Assembly: GCA_964577615.1 (NCBI GenBank)
Contig: CAZNZW010000060.1
Location: 1 to 18,282, forward strand
Direction of reading: 5' to 3'
DNA from: QNYZ01 sp964577615
GTDB taxonomy: Bacteria; Desulfobacterota; Desulfobacteria; Desulfobacterales; QNYZ01
DNA length: 18,282 nt
Positions 6,487-14,858 of this stretch are shown here, one piece after another. The position numbers and the translations under genes were made by a program. The stretch's first letter is position 1, and each line of letters begins with the position of its first letter. The notes under the pieces were generated by a model, which was not told the origin of the DNA, made no database searches, and worked only from the letters and a program-made list of their open reading frames with translations.

Positions 6487-7908
6487 TTACGATTCTGTCG
6501 TTTCCGCTTCTTTAGCCGCCTCTACCACTTCATCAATGCCGCCTCGCATATAAAATGCCTGTTCGGGGATATCATCATGTTTTCCTTCGCAGATCTCTTT
6601 GAACCCGCGAACGGTATCTTCTATCTTGACATAACAGCCGGGCGTATTGGTAAACACTTCGGCCACATGGAACGGTTGTGAAAGAAAACGCTGGATTTTC
6701 CGCGCACGGTTTACCGTGATTTTATCTTCATCGGACAATTCATCAATACCAAGAATAGCGATAATATCCTGCAATTCCGTATATTTCTGAAGAATCTGCT
6801 GCACCTGCCGGGCAACCTGATAATGTTCCTCACCAATATAATTGGCATCCAGAATTCGCGATGTCGAATCCAATGGATCCACAGACGGATAAATACCCAG
6901 CTCAACCAGTTTCCGCGACAGCACCACGGTACCGTCCAGATGCGCAAACGTTGTGGCCGGGGCCGGGTCCGTCAAGTCATCGGCCGGCACATAGACACAT
7001 TGGACGGCGGTAATCGAGCCTTTGTCCGTTGAAGTAATCCGTTCCTGCAGCTCACCCAGATCAACGGCCAGGGTGGGCTGATACCCGACGGCCGAAGGCA
7101 TCCGGCCCAAAAGAGCGGAAATCTCGGATCCGGCCTGGGTAAACCGAAAAATATTATCAATAAATATAAGGACATCCTGCCCTTCTTCGTCCCGATAATA
7201 TTCGGCGGCGGTCAATGCCGAAAGCGCCACTCGGGCCCGGGCGCCGGGCGGTTCGGTCATCTGCCCGTAAATCAGAGCGGCCTTGGGCAGAACCCCCGCT
7301 TCTTTCATTTCGTGGTAAAGATCATTTCCTTCGCGGGTACGCTCCCCCACCCCGGCGAAAACAGAAATCCCCCCATGCTGCATGGCGATATTATGAACCA
7401 TCTCCATCATAATAACCGTCTTTCCCACGCCAGCGCCACCAAAGAGTCCCATTTTTCCGCCCCGGGGGAAAGGCACCAGCAGGTCAATAACCTTAATACC
7501 GGTCTCCAATACGCGTACCGACGTGTCCTGTTCGGTAAACTTGGGCGCTTCGCGGTGAATGGGAAGCATTTTTTCCTGGCTGACCGGCCCGAGACCGTCC
7601 ACCGGCCGTCCCACAACATTAAGAACACGCCCCAGGCCCGCTTCGCCCACAGGCATCATGATCGGTTTACCGGTATCCTTGACCGCCTGGCCCCGCATCA
7701 AGCCATCGGTGACTTCCATGGCAATCGTTCGGACAACATTGTCCCCCAGATGCTGGGCCACTTCAACCACCAGGTTATCCTCTTCGTCACTGATGGTCGG
7801 GTTGCTGATCGTCAACGCAGTATAAATCGCCGGTAGATTTCCCTGCTCAAACTCAACATCGACAACAGGTCCCATTACCTGAGTAATTTTCCCAATGTTC
7901 TCTCCCAT
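6487..7908 (-). CDS. atpD: F1 ATP synthase beta subunit
   Basis: Beta carries the catalytic ATP site of F1 on the cytoplasmic face of the membrane. The 473-aa protein has the Walker A loop GGAGVGKT (near residue 158), the GERTREGNDLYHEM segment with the catalytic glutamate, Walker B DVLIFIDNIFRFTQAGSE, the ALLGRMPSAVGYQPTLA signature and the catch loop written DELSDED instead of the common DELSEED. Length matches the family. The ATG at 7908 has GGAGG about 7 nt upstream. It lies 35 bp after atpG in the operon. Confidence 0.98.
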   Translation of the reverse strand: MGENIGKITQVMGPVVDVEFEQGNLPAIYTALTISNPTISDEEDNLVVEVAQHLGDNVVRTIAMEVTDGLMRGQAVKDTGKPIMMPVGEAGLGRVLNVVGRPVDGLGPVSQEKMLPIHREAPKFTEQDTSVRVLETGIKVIDLLVPFPRGGKMGLFGGAGVGKTVIMMEMVHNIAMQHGGISVFAGVGERTREGNDLYHEMKEAGVLPKAALIYGQMTEPPGARARVALSALTAAEYYRDEEGQDVLIFIDNIFRFTQAGSEISALLGRMPSAVGYQPTLAVDLGELQERITSTDKGSITAVQCVYVPADDLTDPAPATTFAHLDGTVVLSRKLVELGIYPSVDPLDSTSRILDANYIGEEHYQVARQVQQILQKYTELQDIIAILGIDELSDEDKITVNRARKIQRFLSQPFHVAEVFTNTPGCYVKIEDTVRGFKEICEGKHDDIPEQAFYMRGGIDEVVEAAKEAETTES

Positions 7909-7943
7909 CTAAAAACCTCCTCTATATAAAAACCGGTATTGAT

Positions 7944-8849
7944 TTATCCTTTCAAAGCTTCGGCGCCGCCGACAATATCCATCAACTCGGCCGTAATCGC
8001 CGCCTGCCGGGCCTTGTTGAAGGTCAGGGTCAAATCATTGATCATATCCTTACATGCCGACGTGGCATTGTCCATGGCCGCCATCCGGGCAGCATGCTCA
8101 CTGGTCGATGTTTCGAGCAAGGCGCTGAACAGCGCCACCTGCACGCTGCGAGGCAACAGGTCACCCAAGAGGTCTTTGGCTGATGGCTCACAAAGATGCT
8201 CGGCCATGAACTGCCCCGATTCCGTGTTGACGTCGTCACCCTCTGCCGAAGCACGGCTTTCAATGATGGGGATCGGCAACAGCTGTCTGACTGTCGGGAT
8301 CTGTCGGCCCATGCTGATAAATTCAGAGTAGACCACAAAAACCTCGTCATAGGTTCCGTCCAAATATCCGGTAACCATTTTACGTCCCGCATTGGCCGCT
8401 ACATTAAACCCGAACGTGGTCCCCACCACGCCGATATATTCGTCAACGACGGGATACACACTTTTCCGACTCCAATCGCGTCCCTTTTTCCCGAAATTGG
8501 TAAAAGAGACGTCAACATCATCTCCCGCCTTTTCGTCTGCCAGCACGCCAGATTTCTGGATCAAGTTCACATTAAATCCACCGCAGAGCCCCCGGTCTGA
8601 CGTACATAAAACAATATGGACCTTCTTTACTTCTTCACGCGGTACCAGCAGAGGGCTGGCATCGTCACCGGATTTCTCCGCCAGACTGCCCAGCACTTCC
8701 GCAAATTTGGCGGCATAGGGGCGAAAATTTTCCATATTCGCCTGGGCCCCACGCAGCCGTGAGGAGGCCACCATATTCATGGCTTTAGTGATCTGCTGGG
8801 TTTTCTTTACTGCCGCAATTTTATTCTGAACATCTTTTAAGCTTGGCAT
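7944..8849 (-). CDS. atpG: F1 ATP synthase gamma subunit
   Basis: Gamma is the rotating central shaft of F1. The 301-aa protein has the conserved N-terminal helix PSLKDVQNKIAAVKKTQQIT with KAMNMVASSRLRGAQ, the internal CTSDRGLCGGFN signature, and the conserved C-terminal helix (MAAMDNATSACKDMIND to LTLTFNKARQAAITAEL). Length is within the usual 285-300 aa range. The ATG at 8849 follows AAGGGC. A 92-bp gap with a hairpin separates it from atpA. Confidence 0.97.
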   Translation of the reverse strand: MPSLKDVQNKIAAVKKTQQITKAMNMVASSRLRGAQANMENFRPYAAKFAEVLGSLAEKSGDDASPLLVPREEVKKVHIVLCTSDRGLCGGFNVNLIQKSGVLADEKAGDDVDVSFTNFGKKGRDWSRKSVYPVVDEYIGVVGTTFGFNVAANAGRKMVTGYLDGTYDEVFVVYSEFISMGRQIPTVRQLLPIPIIESRASAEGDDVNTESGQFMAEHLCEPSAKDLLGDLLPRSVQVALFSALLETSTSEHAARMAAMDNATSACKDMINDLTLTFNKARQAAITAELMDIVGGAEALKG

Positions 8850-8906
8850 AAAATCAGCCCTTATTTATTCTGTGACCGGTGGGTATGCCATAACAGCAAT
8901 ATTGAA

Positions 8907-8938
8907 CCGGAATTCGTGTAACCAATCACACGTGCCGG
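8907..8938 (-). other. stem-loop between atpA and atpG
   Basis: On the minus strand CCGG-CA-CGTGT-GATTGGTT-ACACG-AATT-CCGG (8938 to 8907) forms a two-part stem with a small internal loop. No T run follows, so it is not a terminator. It begins a few nucleotides after the atpA stop and may affect mRNA processing or stability between alpha and gamma. Confidence 0.4.
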
Positions 8939-8941
8939 AGA

Positions 8942-10459
8942 CTATTTTATGGTATCTTTAAATTCATCGCCATAAACCTTGATGGCTTCGGCCATGGCTG
9001 TGTCCAGATCATCTGAAATGGCTTCTTTTTCCTTCAGTTCAGCAAAAATCTGCGGATATCGGTCTTCGATGAAGGCATAGAGCCCCGTCTCATATTTTCC
9101 CAGTGTATCAACGGGAAATTCGTCCAGATAACCTTTGGTTCCCGCATACAGAATGGTAACCTGTTTTTCCATCGACAGGGGCGAATACTGCGGTTGTTTG
9201 AGAATCTCGACCAGTCTGGCGCCACGGGTCAGCTGCTTCTGCGTCGCTGCATCCAGGTCGCTGCCAAAAGCGGCAAAGGCCTCAAGTTCACGGTATTGGG
9301 CCAGGTCCAGACGCAAAGTTCCCGCGACCTGTTTCATGGCTTTCACCTGCGCCGCCCCCCCGACCCGGGAAACGGAAAGCCCGACATTAATCGAGGGCCG
9401 GACACCGGCGAAGAACAGAGACGGTTCCAGATAAATCTGGCCGTCGGTAATCGAAATTACGTTGGTGGGAATATAGGCCGACACGTCGCCGGCCTGGGTT
9501 TCAATGATCGGCAAAGCCGTCAGAGAACCGGCGCCCAGTTCATCGCTCATTTTAGCTGCACGCTCGAGCAGACGGGAGTGATTGTAAAAAATATCTCCGG
9601 GATAGGCTTCCCGTCCCGGCGGCCGTCTGAGCAACAGGGACACCTGGCGATATGCCGCCGCCTGTTTGGAAAGATCGTCGTAAATAATCAGGGCGTGCTG
9701 GCCCTTGTCACGAAAATATTCTCCCATGGCACAGCCGGCGTAGGGAGCGATATACTGCAATGTGGCCGGGTCACTGGCGCAGGCCGACACGATCGTTGTG
9801 TATTCCATGGCGCCGTGTTTTTCCAAAACGGCATGTACCTGGGCCACCGTCGATTTCTTCTGCCCGCAGGCCACGTAAATACAGTAAACATCCGTATCCT
9901 TCTGAGCTAAAATCGCATCAACGGCACAGGCCGTTTTGCCGATCTGACGATCGCCAATGATCAACTCGCGCTGGCCGCGACCCACCGGTGTCATGGCATC
10001 GACAGCCTTCAGACCGGTGTAGCAGGGTTCGTGGACGCCTTTACGGGCAATAACGCCCGGCGCCACCATCTCGACCCGGCGCGTTTCCGAGGCCTCTAAA
10101 GGCCCTTCACCATCCAGGGGTTCACCAACAGCCGAGACAACCCGTCCCAGAACGGCTTCACCCACAGGCACCTGGGCAATCCGCCCGGTTCGTTTGACCA
10201 TATCGCCTTCCTTGATGTGGATATCCTCGCCCATAATGGCGCAGCCCACATTATCTTCCTCAAGGTTCAGCACCAGGCCCAGAATACCTCCGGGGAATTC
10301 CACCAGTTCCAGCGCCATGACTTTTTCCAGGCCGTACACCCGGGCAATGCCATCGCCAACGGATAAAACCACTCCGGTTTCGGAAAGCTCCACCTTCTTG
10401 TCATAATCCGTAATCTGTTCTTTGATAATCTGGCTGATTTCTTCCGCTTTAAGTTCCAT
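8942..10459 (-). CDS. atpA: F1 ATP synthase alpha subunit
   Basis: Alpha holds the non-catalytic nucleotide sites and the arginine finger of F1. The 505-aa protein has the N-terminal beta barrel (VLSVGDGIARVYGLEKVMA), Walker A GDRQIGKT (near residue 170), Walker B-like ALIIYDDLSKQA, the LLRRPPGREAYPGD loop and the SINVGLSVSRVGGAAQ signature with the catalytic arginine. Length is typical (~502-513). The ATG at 10459 shares one base with the atpH stop (TGATG), a sign of coupled translation, and GAGGG lies upstream. Confidence 0.98.
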   Translation of the reverse strand: MELKAEEISQIIKEQITDYDKKVELSETGVVLSVGDGIARVYGLEKVMALELVEFPGGILGLVLNLEEDNVGCAIMGEDIHIKEGDMVKRTGRIAQVPVGEAVLGRVVSAVGEPLDGEGPLEASETRRVEMVAPGVIARKGVHEPCYTGLKAVDAMTPVGRGQRELIIGDRQIGKTACAVDAILAQKDTDVYCIYVACGQKKSTVAQVHAVLEKHGAMEYTTIVSACASDPATLQYIAPYAGCAMGEYFRDKGQHALIIYDDLSKQAAAYRQVSLLLRRPPGREAYPGDIFYNHSRLLERAAKMSDELGAGSLTALPIIETQAGDVSAYIPTNVISITDGQIYLEPSLFFAGVRPSINVGLSVSRVGGAAQVKAMKQVAGTLRLDLAQYRELEAFAAFGSDLDAATQKQLTRGARLVEILKQPQYSPLSMEKQVTILYAGTKGYLDEFPVDTLGKYETGLYAFIEDRYPQIFAELKEKEAISDDLDTAMAEAIKVYGDEFKDTIK

Positions 10460-11010
10460 CAGGCACCCTCACCCTTTTTTAATGATTCTCGCATACCGAG
10501 CAATTGTGTTTTTATACTTCCATCCAGGACCAGATCGCCAATACGGGTGACAATGCCACCGATCAGGCTCGGGTCCTGGTTGACTTCCAGGATGACTTCT
10601 TTTCCCGTGCGGCGGGACAGGCCCGCGCGAATCTTCTCAATGGCATCGGACGATAATTTCGTTGCAGATGTCACCGTGGCCCGCGCCACGCCCTTAAAAT
10701 CATCTGCCAGTTTCTGGTAAAACTCATCGATGCTGTCGAGGAAACCGATACGTCCCTTGTCAAACAAAAGCAGTAAAAAAGACCGCATGACCCGGGAAAA
10801 TCCCAGCCGTTCAATCATGGCCTCCAGCACCCGCTTCCGTGCATGGGTATCGTACAATGGATTGGTTATCGCCTGGTGCAATAAATGATTTTGATCGATT
10901 AATTCGGCCATGCCGCTCAACTCCGATCGATAGGTCTCGGCCTGGCCATCCTCTTTTCCAATCAGCAGCAACGCCTGGGCGTAGCGCCGGGCAATGGCAA
11001 AATTTTTCAC
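10459..11010 (-). CDS. atpH: F1 ATP synthase delta subunit
   Basis: Delta (OSCP homologue) fixes the peripheral b/b' stalk to the top of F1. The 183-aa protein opens with the typical AIARRYAQALLLIGKEDG helix, and near the C terminus has the family segment VILEVNQDPSLIGGIVTRIGDLVLDGSI written as DPSLIGGIVTRIGD. Length is normal. Translation starts at GTG (11010 to 11008), overlapping the atpF stop by four bases (GTGA), and ends sharing one base with the atpA start. Confidence 0.96.
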   Translation of the reverse strand: MKNFAIARRYAQALLLIGKEDGQAETYRSELSGMAELIDQNHLLHQAITNPLYDTHARKRVLEAMIERLGFSRVMRSFLLLLFDKGRIGFLDSIDEFYQKLADDFKGVARATVTSATKLSSDAIEKIRAGLSRRTGKEVILEVNQDPSLIGGIVTRIGDLVLDGSIKTQLLGMRESLKKGEGA

Positions 11011-11645
11011 GTTTCCACCACTTTCTTTAGATAGTCATCTATCAGGCTTTCCTGATCCCCGGCCGTTATTTTCTCTTTGATCATCCGCTCGGCATTGGCA
11101 AGGGCTTTGTCAAGCACATTCCGATGCAGGTTTTTTTTAGCCTGCTTAAATTCAGACTGGATACTTCGCCGGGCCTGGGCCTCTATTTTTTCAGCCGCAG
11201 TCCGGGCTTCGGCAATGATACGGCTTTTGGCTTCCTCGCCCTGGCGAATATATTCCGTTACAATCTTCTCGGACTCGCGGTCCAAAGACGCCAGTCGGCT
11301 GCTATATTCAGCCAGCTTTGCTTCCGCTTCCTTTTTTTTGGCTTCAAGCGCATCCATCTGATTTTTGATCTGATGGATACGATCGTTCAAGGCATTTCTG
11401 GCCGGTTTTCGCAAAAGAACAATCAGGACGGCGGCCAGCACCACAAAATTCATCACCCGATAGGTATCGGTTGTTACCCATCCCTTGCTCTCGTGGGCAG
11501 CCCCGTGCGCGGCGCCATGTGTATCGGTTTCCGATGCGCCCAAACCCGGCACCGTAAAACAAAATAAAAGGGCCGCAACAGCAATGCCTGCCAACGACCC
11601 GAATCTGACCCATTTTCTTTTTGTTTGATGCTGACGAGATATCAT
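11007..11645 (-). CDS. atpF: F0 ATP synthase b subunit with N-terminal extension
   Basis: Subunit b forms the peripheral stalk with b'. At 212 aa it is longer than the usual ~160. The extra N-terminus holds a basic start and a hydrophobic stretch (about residues 15-36, ending near VPGLGA) that looks like a signal or extra membrane segment. A short His/Ala stretch (HGAAHGAAHE) follows. Then come the regular membrane helix (MNFVVLAAVLIVLLRKP, about 65-81) and the long charged helix (LNDRIHQIKNQMDALEAKKK onward). It overlaps atpF' (ATGA, 11642-11645) and atpH (11007-11010) by four bases each, so translation is coupled. Confidence 0.94.
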   Translation of the reverse strand: MISRQHQTKRKWVRFGSLAGIAVAALLFCFTVPGLGASETDTHGAAHGAAHESKGWVTTDTYRVMNFVVLAAVLIVLLRKPARNALNDRIHQIKNQMDALEAKKKEAEAKLAEYSSRLASLDRESEKIVTEYIRQGEEAKSRIIAEARTAAEKIEAQARRSIQSEFKQAKKNLHRNVLDKALANAERMIKEKITAGDQESLIDDYLKKVVET

Positions 11646-12070
11646 GATATCGCCCTTCCCAGGATTTTTTCGCCAATGGATGCGGCAAACCCGTCTATTT
11701 CCTTTTCCAGTTCTGCCTGCACCTTTTTGGCATTGTGGGAAATACGCTCTTTAACCTTAACCATCTCTGCCTGGGCATCGGCATTGATTTTTGCAATAAT
11801 CGCCTGTTCTTCACTTCTCGCCGCCTGCAGGGATTTCTCTTTTTCCCGCATTCCCTTGACGCGGGCACTGCGAAGCCCTTCCTGGTACCCCGCCTCTTTC
11901 TGGAGGGCCCCGTCTTCACACGTATCGATACGGTGGACCATTGCGGCGATCTTTTCGGTGCGCTGATGCAGAATTTTCCGGATTGGCCGGTACAATATAA
12001 TGTTGAGTATCCAGATCAGGAAGAGAAAATTAACAATCTGAATGAGCAGCGAGTAATCAACCTTTATCAC
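11642..12070 (-). CDS. atpF': F0 ATP synthase b' subunit
   Basis: This is the second, diverged b-type stalk subunit; having both b and b' is common in Desulfobacterota, cyanobacteria and alphaproteobacteria. The 142-aa protein has one N-terminal membrane helix (YSLLIQIVNFLFLIWILNII), the conserved YRPIRKILHQRTEKI turn, then a charged coiled coil. The start is GTG at 12070 with GGAGGGG upstream. It is the first gene of the operon, 85 bp downstream of the promoter at 12155-12183. No a (atpB) or c (atpE) gene precedes it, so those must lie elsewhere. Confidence 0.94.
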   Translation of the reverse strand: MIKVDYSLLIQIVNFLFLIWILNIILYRPIRKILHQRTEKIAAMVHRIDTCEDGALQKEAGYQEGLRSARVKGMREKEKSLQAARSEEQAIIAKINADAQAEMVKVKERISHNAKKVQAELEKEIDGFAASIGEKILGRAIS

Positions 12071-12154
12071 CGGTCCCCCCTCCCTCGTTGTCAGGTAGAC
12101 GATATGAAAAATGGATTATATTTTACTGAATCAGTCGGATTGATTTACCGAAAC

Positions 12155-12183
12155 CGTATAGCACCGGCATTCCAGCTTGTCAA
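12155..12183 (-). promoter_or_regulatory. atp operon promoter
   Basis: On the minus strand a perfect TTGACA (12183 to 12178), a 17-nt spacer and TATACG (12160 to 12155) lie upstream of atpF'. The predicted start near 12148 leaves a leader of about 78 nt. The -35 is about 25 bp back-to-back from the -35 of a plus-strand candidate promoter. Confidence 0.75.
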
Positions 12184-12208
12184 AGGTTTTTTATCCATCC
12201 CGGAAGGC

Positions 12209-12237
12209 TTGACACTTGTCTGCAGGTTGCCTATGTC
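12209..12237 (+). promoter_or_regulatory. candidate divergent promoter for the lytic transglycosylase gene
   Basis: TTGACA at 12209-12214, 17 nt, then TATGTC at 12232-12237. The -35 is perfect, the -10 has two mismatches. The start would fall near 12244, practically on the ATG at 12245, so a leaderless transcript is possible. The short dyad GACA-CT-TGTC covers the end of the -35. Confidence 0.45.
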
Positions 12238-14200
12238 CATAGGCATGCATTCACCTACACCTGTCAACAGAGGAAAATGGCGGCGCTCCAAAAATGTCGT
12301 CGGCACCATGCTGATTGGCCTTCTGCTGGGACAGTTCACTGCCATCGGACAGGCAAAAACCATCTCTCTGCCACTGACCATTGACTACCCGCTGTTGCGG
12401 ACGCTGACCATTCAGGCGGCCTTCACCGGGCCCGACCAGACGGCCAGGGTATTGGACATTGAAGACGGCTGTACCACTGTAACAATTTCCAACCCCCGGT
12501 TTGCCGAGCATAACGGCCTGGTACGCTTTGAAACGTCTGTAACCCTTACGGCCGGCAAATCCTTTGGTAACCATTGCCTCATGCCGGTGGCCTGGAAGGG
12601 TTATGTCATCCTGCTTCAGCAACCGGAAATCGACCCGAAAACCTGGCAGTTATCATTCAGAACAATGGATTCGCACGTTTTAAATCAAAACCATCGACCA
12701 GCCAGGGTGCTTGGCGCCCTCTGGAAACTGATGCGAACCTGGGTATATCCCTACCTGAATCAGATCCGCATTGATCTGACGCCGCCGGTAACGGATCTTA
12801 AGTTCACCCTGCTTCCCATGCTTCACCCGGACAATCCCGGGCACGCCCGAAAAATCACCGACAGCATGCGCACGGGCCCTGTGATTGTGGATACCGGCCA
12901 TGTTCAGGTCCACCTTCTTCTCGATACGCCCCCTGCCGCTGCCGACGACGATCGCCGACAGCCCCCTCCCGCCCCGCTTTCCAAAGACGAATTGAATCAG
13001 TTTATTTCAGCCTGGGAAACCTGGGACGCCCTACTGGTCAACATGATCACCTCCATGGCCGGCAAATCTCTTTCCGGGGAACAACGACAACTACTCCTCG
13101 ATACGCTTCTTGACACCCGGCACCGTTTTGTCGACGCACTGGAAAATGACAAAATCGGCAAAACGTTTGTCAAAGATCAGTTTTTATGGGCCTGGAAACA
13201 AATCGCGCCGATTTTCCGTGCGCATCTTTCCAAAACGACCCCGCAACATACGCTGGGATATCTGGCATTTTTTACCGCCTCGGATGCGCTTTCGGCCCTG
13301 GATCAGCTCGGGTCCGCAACGGGAATCGAAATAAGCCGGGAAGGGTTGATCCGGCTGGCCCGCCTGCTTGGCGGCACACCGGATTCGCTCCGTTATCAGC
13401 CGGAAACCAATACGCACCTGCGCCGCATCTTCGATTTCCCCCCATTTCCCGGAGGCGGAGATCCCACCCGGACATCGCCGCCACCGGAAATCGTCCCCCC
13501 CCCTCCCGGCGGCATCGACATCCCGCCCCCTGCTGAACAAATCCATTCCTGGTGGCGGTCAATCCATGACCTCATCCTGCCCTGCCCGGCGATGGCCGGA
13601 GAAACCACTGTCAGCCTCACCCGGCTTAGGCCGTGGATCGTTCCAAAATCGAACCTGCATGCCTACCTGGACCGAATAAAAAAAATACTGCGCCAATCGG
13701 CGGACGCCGCTATCGGTCATCAATCCATTTCCCCCGACTACCACCAGCTGTTTAAAACGCTTATTTATGCCACCGCCTGGCAGGAAAGCTGCTTTCGCCA
13801 GTTTCATGTCCGTAAAAGCCGGCTGATCTACCTCCGTTCGTACAACGGTTCCTCCGTGGGGTTGATGCAGGTTAACGAACGGGTGTGGCGGGGTATTTAC
13901 GATCTCAACCGCCTGCGGTGGGACATCCGCTATAACGCGAGTGCCGGGTGCGAAATTACCGCCACCTATTTCCGCCGCTATTTCCTCAAACGAATCGGCC
14001 AGATTAAATCGTTGAATACGCGTGCAATGGCCGGTATTATCTATGCCATGTACAATGGCGGCCCCAGCCAGTTTAATAAATTTCTCACCCGTTTAAAAAA
14101 AGACCGGCTGCAGTTGAGCGACCGTCTGTTCAGGGAAAAATACGCATGGGTGATCCACAAACAATGGGAATATATCGATCGATGTCTGGTGGCGGGATGA
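12233..14200 (+). CDS. secreted protein with C-terminal SLT lytic transglycosylase domain
   Basis: The protein (655 aa from ATG 12233; ATG 12245 is an alternative) has a signal peptide: basic KWRRSK, then a hydrophobic stretch ending near TAIGQA. About 350 residues follow that I do not recognise. A Pro/Gly-rich linker lies at about residues 400-437. The C-terminal ~170 residues carry the marks of a Slt/family-1 lytic transglycosylase, which cleaves peptidoglycan between MurNAc and GlcNAc: catalytic glutamate E518 in AWQESCFRQF, GLMQVN (543-548), NASAGCEI, and MYNGG (606-610, the usual AYNGG). No strong ribosome site was seen for either start. It runs divergent from the atp operon and ends 48 bp before the sigma factor. 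The open frame continues upstream over atpF', but that part is a shadow of atpF'. Confidence 0.8.
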   Translation: MSIGMHSPTPVNRGKWRRSKNVVGTMLIGLLLGQFTAIGQAKTISLPLTIDYPLLRTLTIQAAFTGPDQTARVLDIEDGCTTVTISNPRFAEHNGLVRFETSVTLTAGKSFGNHCLMPVAWKGYVILLQQPEIDPKTWQLSFRTMDSHVLNQNHRPARVLGALWKLMRTWVYPYLNQIRIDLTPPVTDLKFTLLPMLHPDNPGHARKITDSMRTGPVIVDTGHVQVHLLLDTPPAAADDDRRQPPPAPLSKDELNQFISAWETWDALLVNMITSMAGKSLSGEQRQLLLDTLLDTRHRFVDALENDKIGKTFVKDQFLWAWKQIAPIFRAHLSKTTPQHTLGYLAFFTASDALSALDQLGSATGIEISREGLIRLARLLGGTPDSLRYQPETNTHLRRIFDFPPFPGGGDPTRTSPPPEIVPPPPGGIDIPPPAEQIHSWWRSIHDLILPCPAMAGETTVSLTRLRPWIVPKSNLHAYLDRIKKILRQSADAAIGHQSISPDYHQLFKTLIYATAWQESCFRQFHVRKSRLIYLRSYNGSSVGLMQVNERVWRGIYDLNRLRWDIRYNASAGCEITATYFRRYFLKRIGQIKSLNTRAMAGIIYAMYNGGPSQFNKFLTRLKKDRLQLSDRLFREKYAWVIHKQWEYIDRCLVAG

Positions 14201-14248
14201 CCAACGGCATCCCCCGGCGCCGGCCGATTGATTTTTTTAAATATTCTG

Positions 14249-14857
14249 GTGTCTAATAAGCAAAGACATACTCCCCGGGATGAAAGCGATTTTATTTCCC
14301 GATTGATTGCCGGCGACGAAAATGCTTTTCGCCAGCTGGTCCGGCAGCATCAGGATCGACTGTTTAAAGTGGCCTACGGCATCACCCTGGACAGGGAAGA
14401 GGCCCGGGATATCGTTCAGGACGTATTTTTAAAGGTTTTTAATAATATCGGCCGGTTCAAGGGAAATTCAAAATTGTCCACCTGGCTGCACCGCATCACC
14501 GTGAACCAGTGTCTGAACTGGCAGCGGCGGTGGAAACGGCGATTTCGGTGGCACCACCGGCCACTCGAAACGGACAGTCATATCGACTATCCCGAGCTGG
14601 GCAGCACAGACAACGCGCCGGATGCGCTTTATTCGGAAAAGGAACTGGAACATCTGTTTCACGAACAGCTCAAAGCGCTTTCGGAAACAACCCGCAGCGT
14701 CTATCTGCTCCGGGAATCCGAAGGATTGTCCTACGATGAAATCGCGGACATTCTCGGCATTAAAAAAGGAACGGTCAGCTCCCGGTTGTTTAATGCCCGC
14801 AAACAATTGACAAAAGGGTTGGCCCCTTTTCTAAAGAGCGGTGAAAAAGAGGATTGA
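14249..14857 (+). CDS. ECF-type RNA polymerase sigma factor
   Basis: The ~202-aa protein has sigma region 2 (FRQLVRQHQDRLFKVAYGIT, DREEARDIVQDVFLKVFNNI, then STWLHRITVNQCLNWQRR), a variable acidic linker, and region 4 with a helix-turn-helix (GLSYDEIADILGIKKGTVSS). This is the two-domain layout of extracytoplasmic-function sigma factors of the RpoE/SigW kind. The start is unsure: GTG 14249 is given, TTG 14228 is possible, and neither has a clear Shine-Dalgarno sequence. The gene stops one base before the anti-sigma start, so the pair is surely co-translated. It probably shares a transcript with the upstream lytic transglycosylase gene, as no terminator intervenes. Confidence 0.92.
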   Translation: MSNKQRHTPRDESDFISRLIAGDENAFRQLVRQHQDRLFKVAYGITLDREEARDIVQDVFLKVFNNIGRFKGNSKLSTWLHRITVNQCLNWQRRWKRRFRWHHRPLETDSHIDYPELGSTDNAPDALYSEKELEHLFHEQLKALSETTRSVYLLRESEGLSYDEIADILGIKKGTVSSRLFNARKQLTKGLAPFLKSGEKED

Positions 14858-14858
14858 A

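Noticed and set aside
9194..9910. Plus-strand frame of 238 codons inside atpA
   Set aside because: Antisense shadow of atpA; no motif and no start signal.
11735..12232. Open plus-strand frame continuing upstream of the SLT gene
   Set aside because: It lies antisense to atpF' and its promoter; the signal peptide and the divergent promoter place the start at 12233 or 12245.
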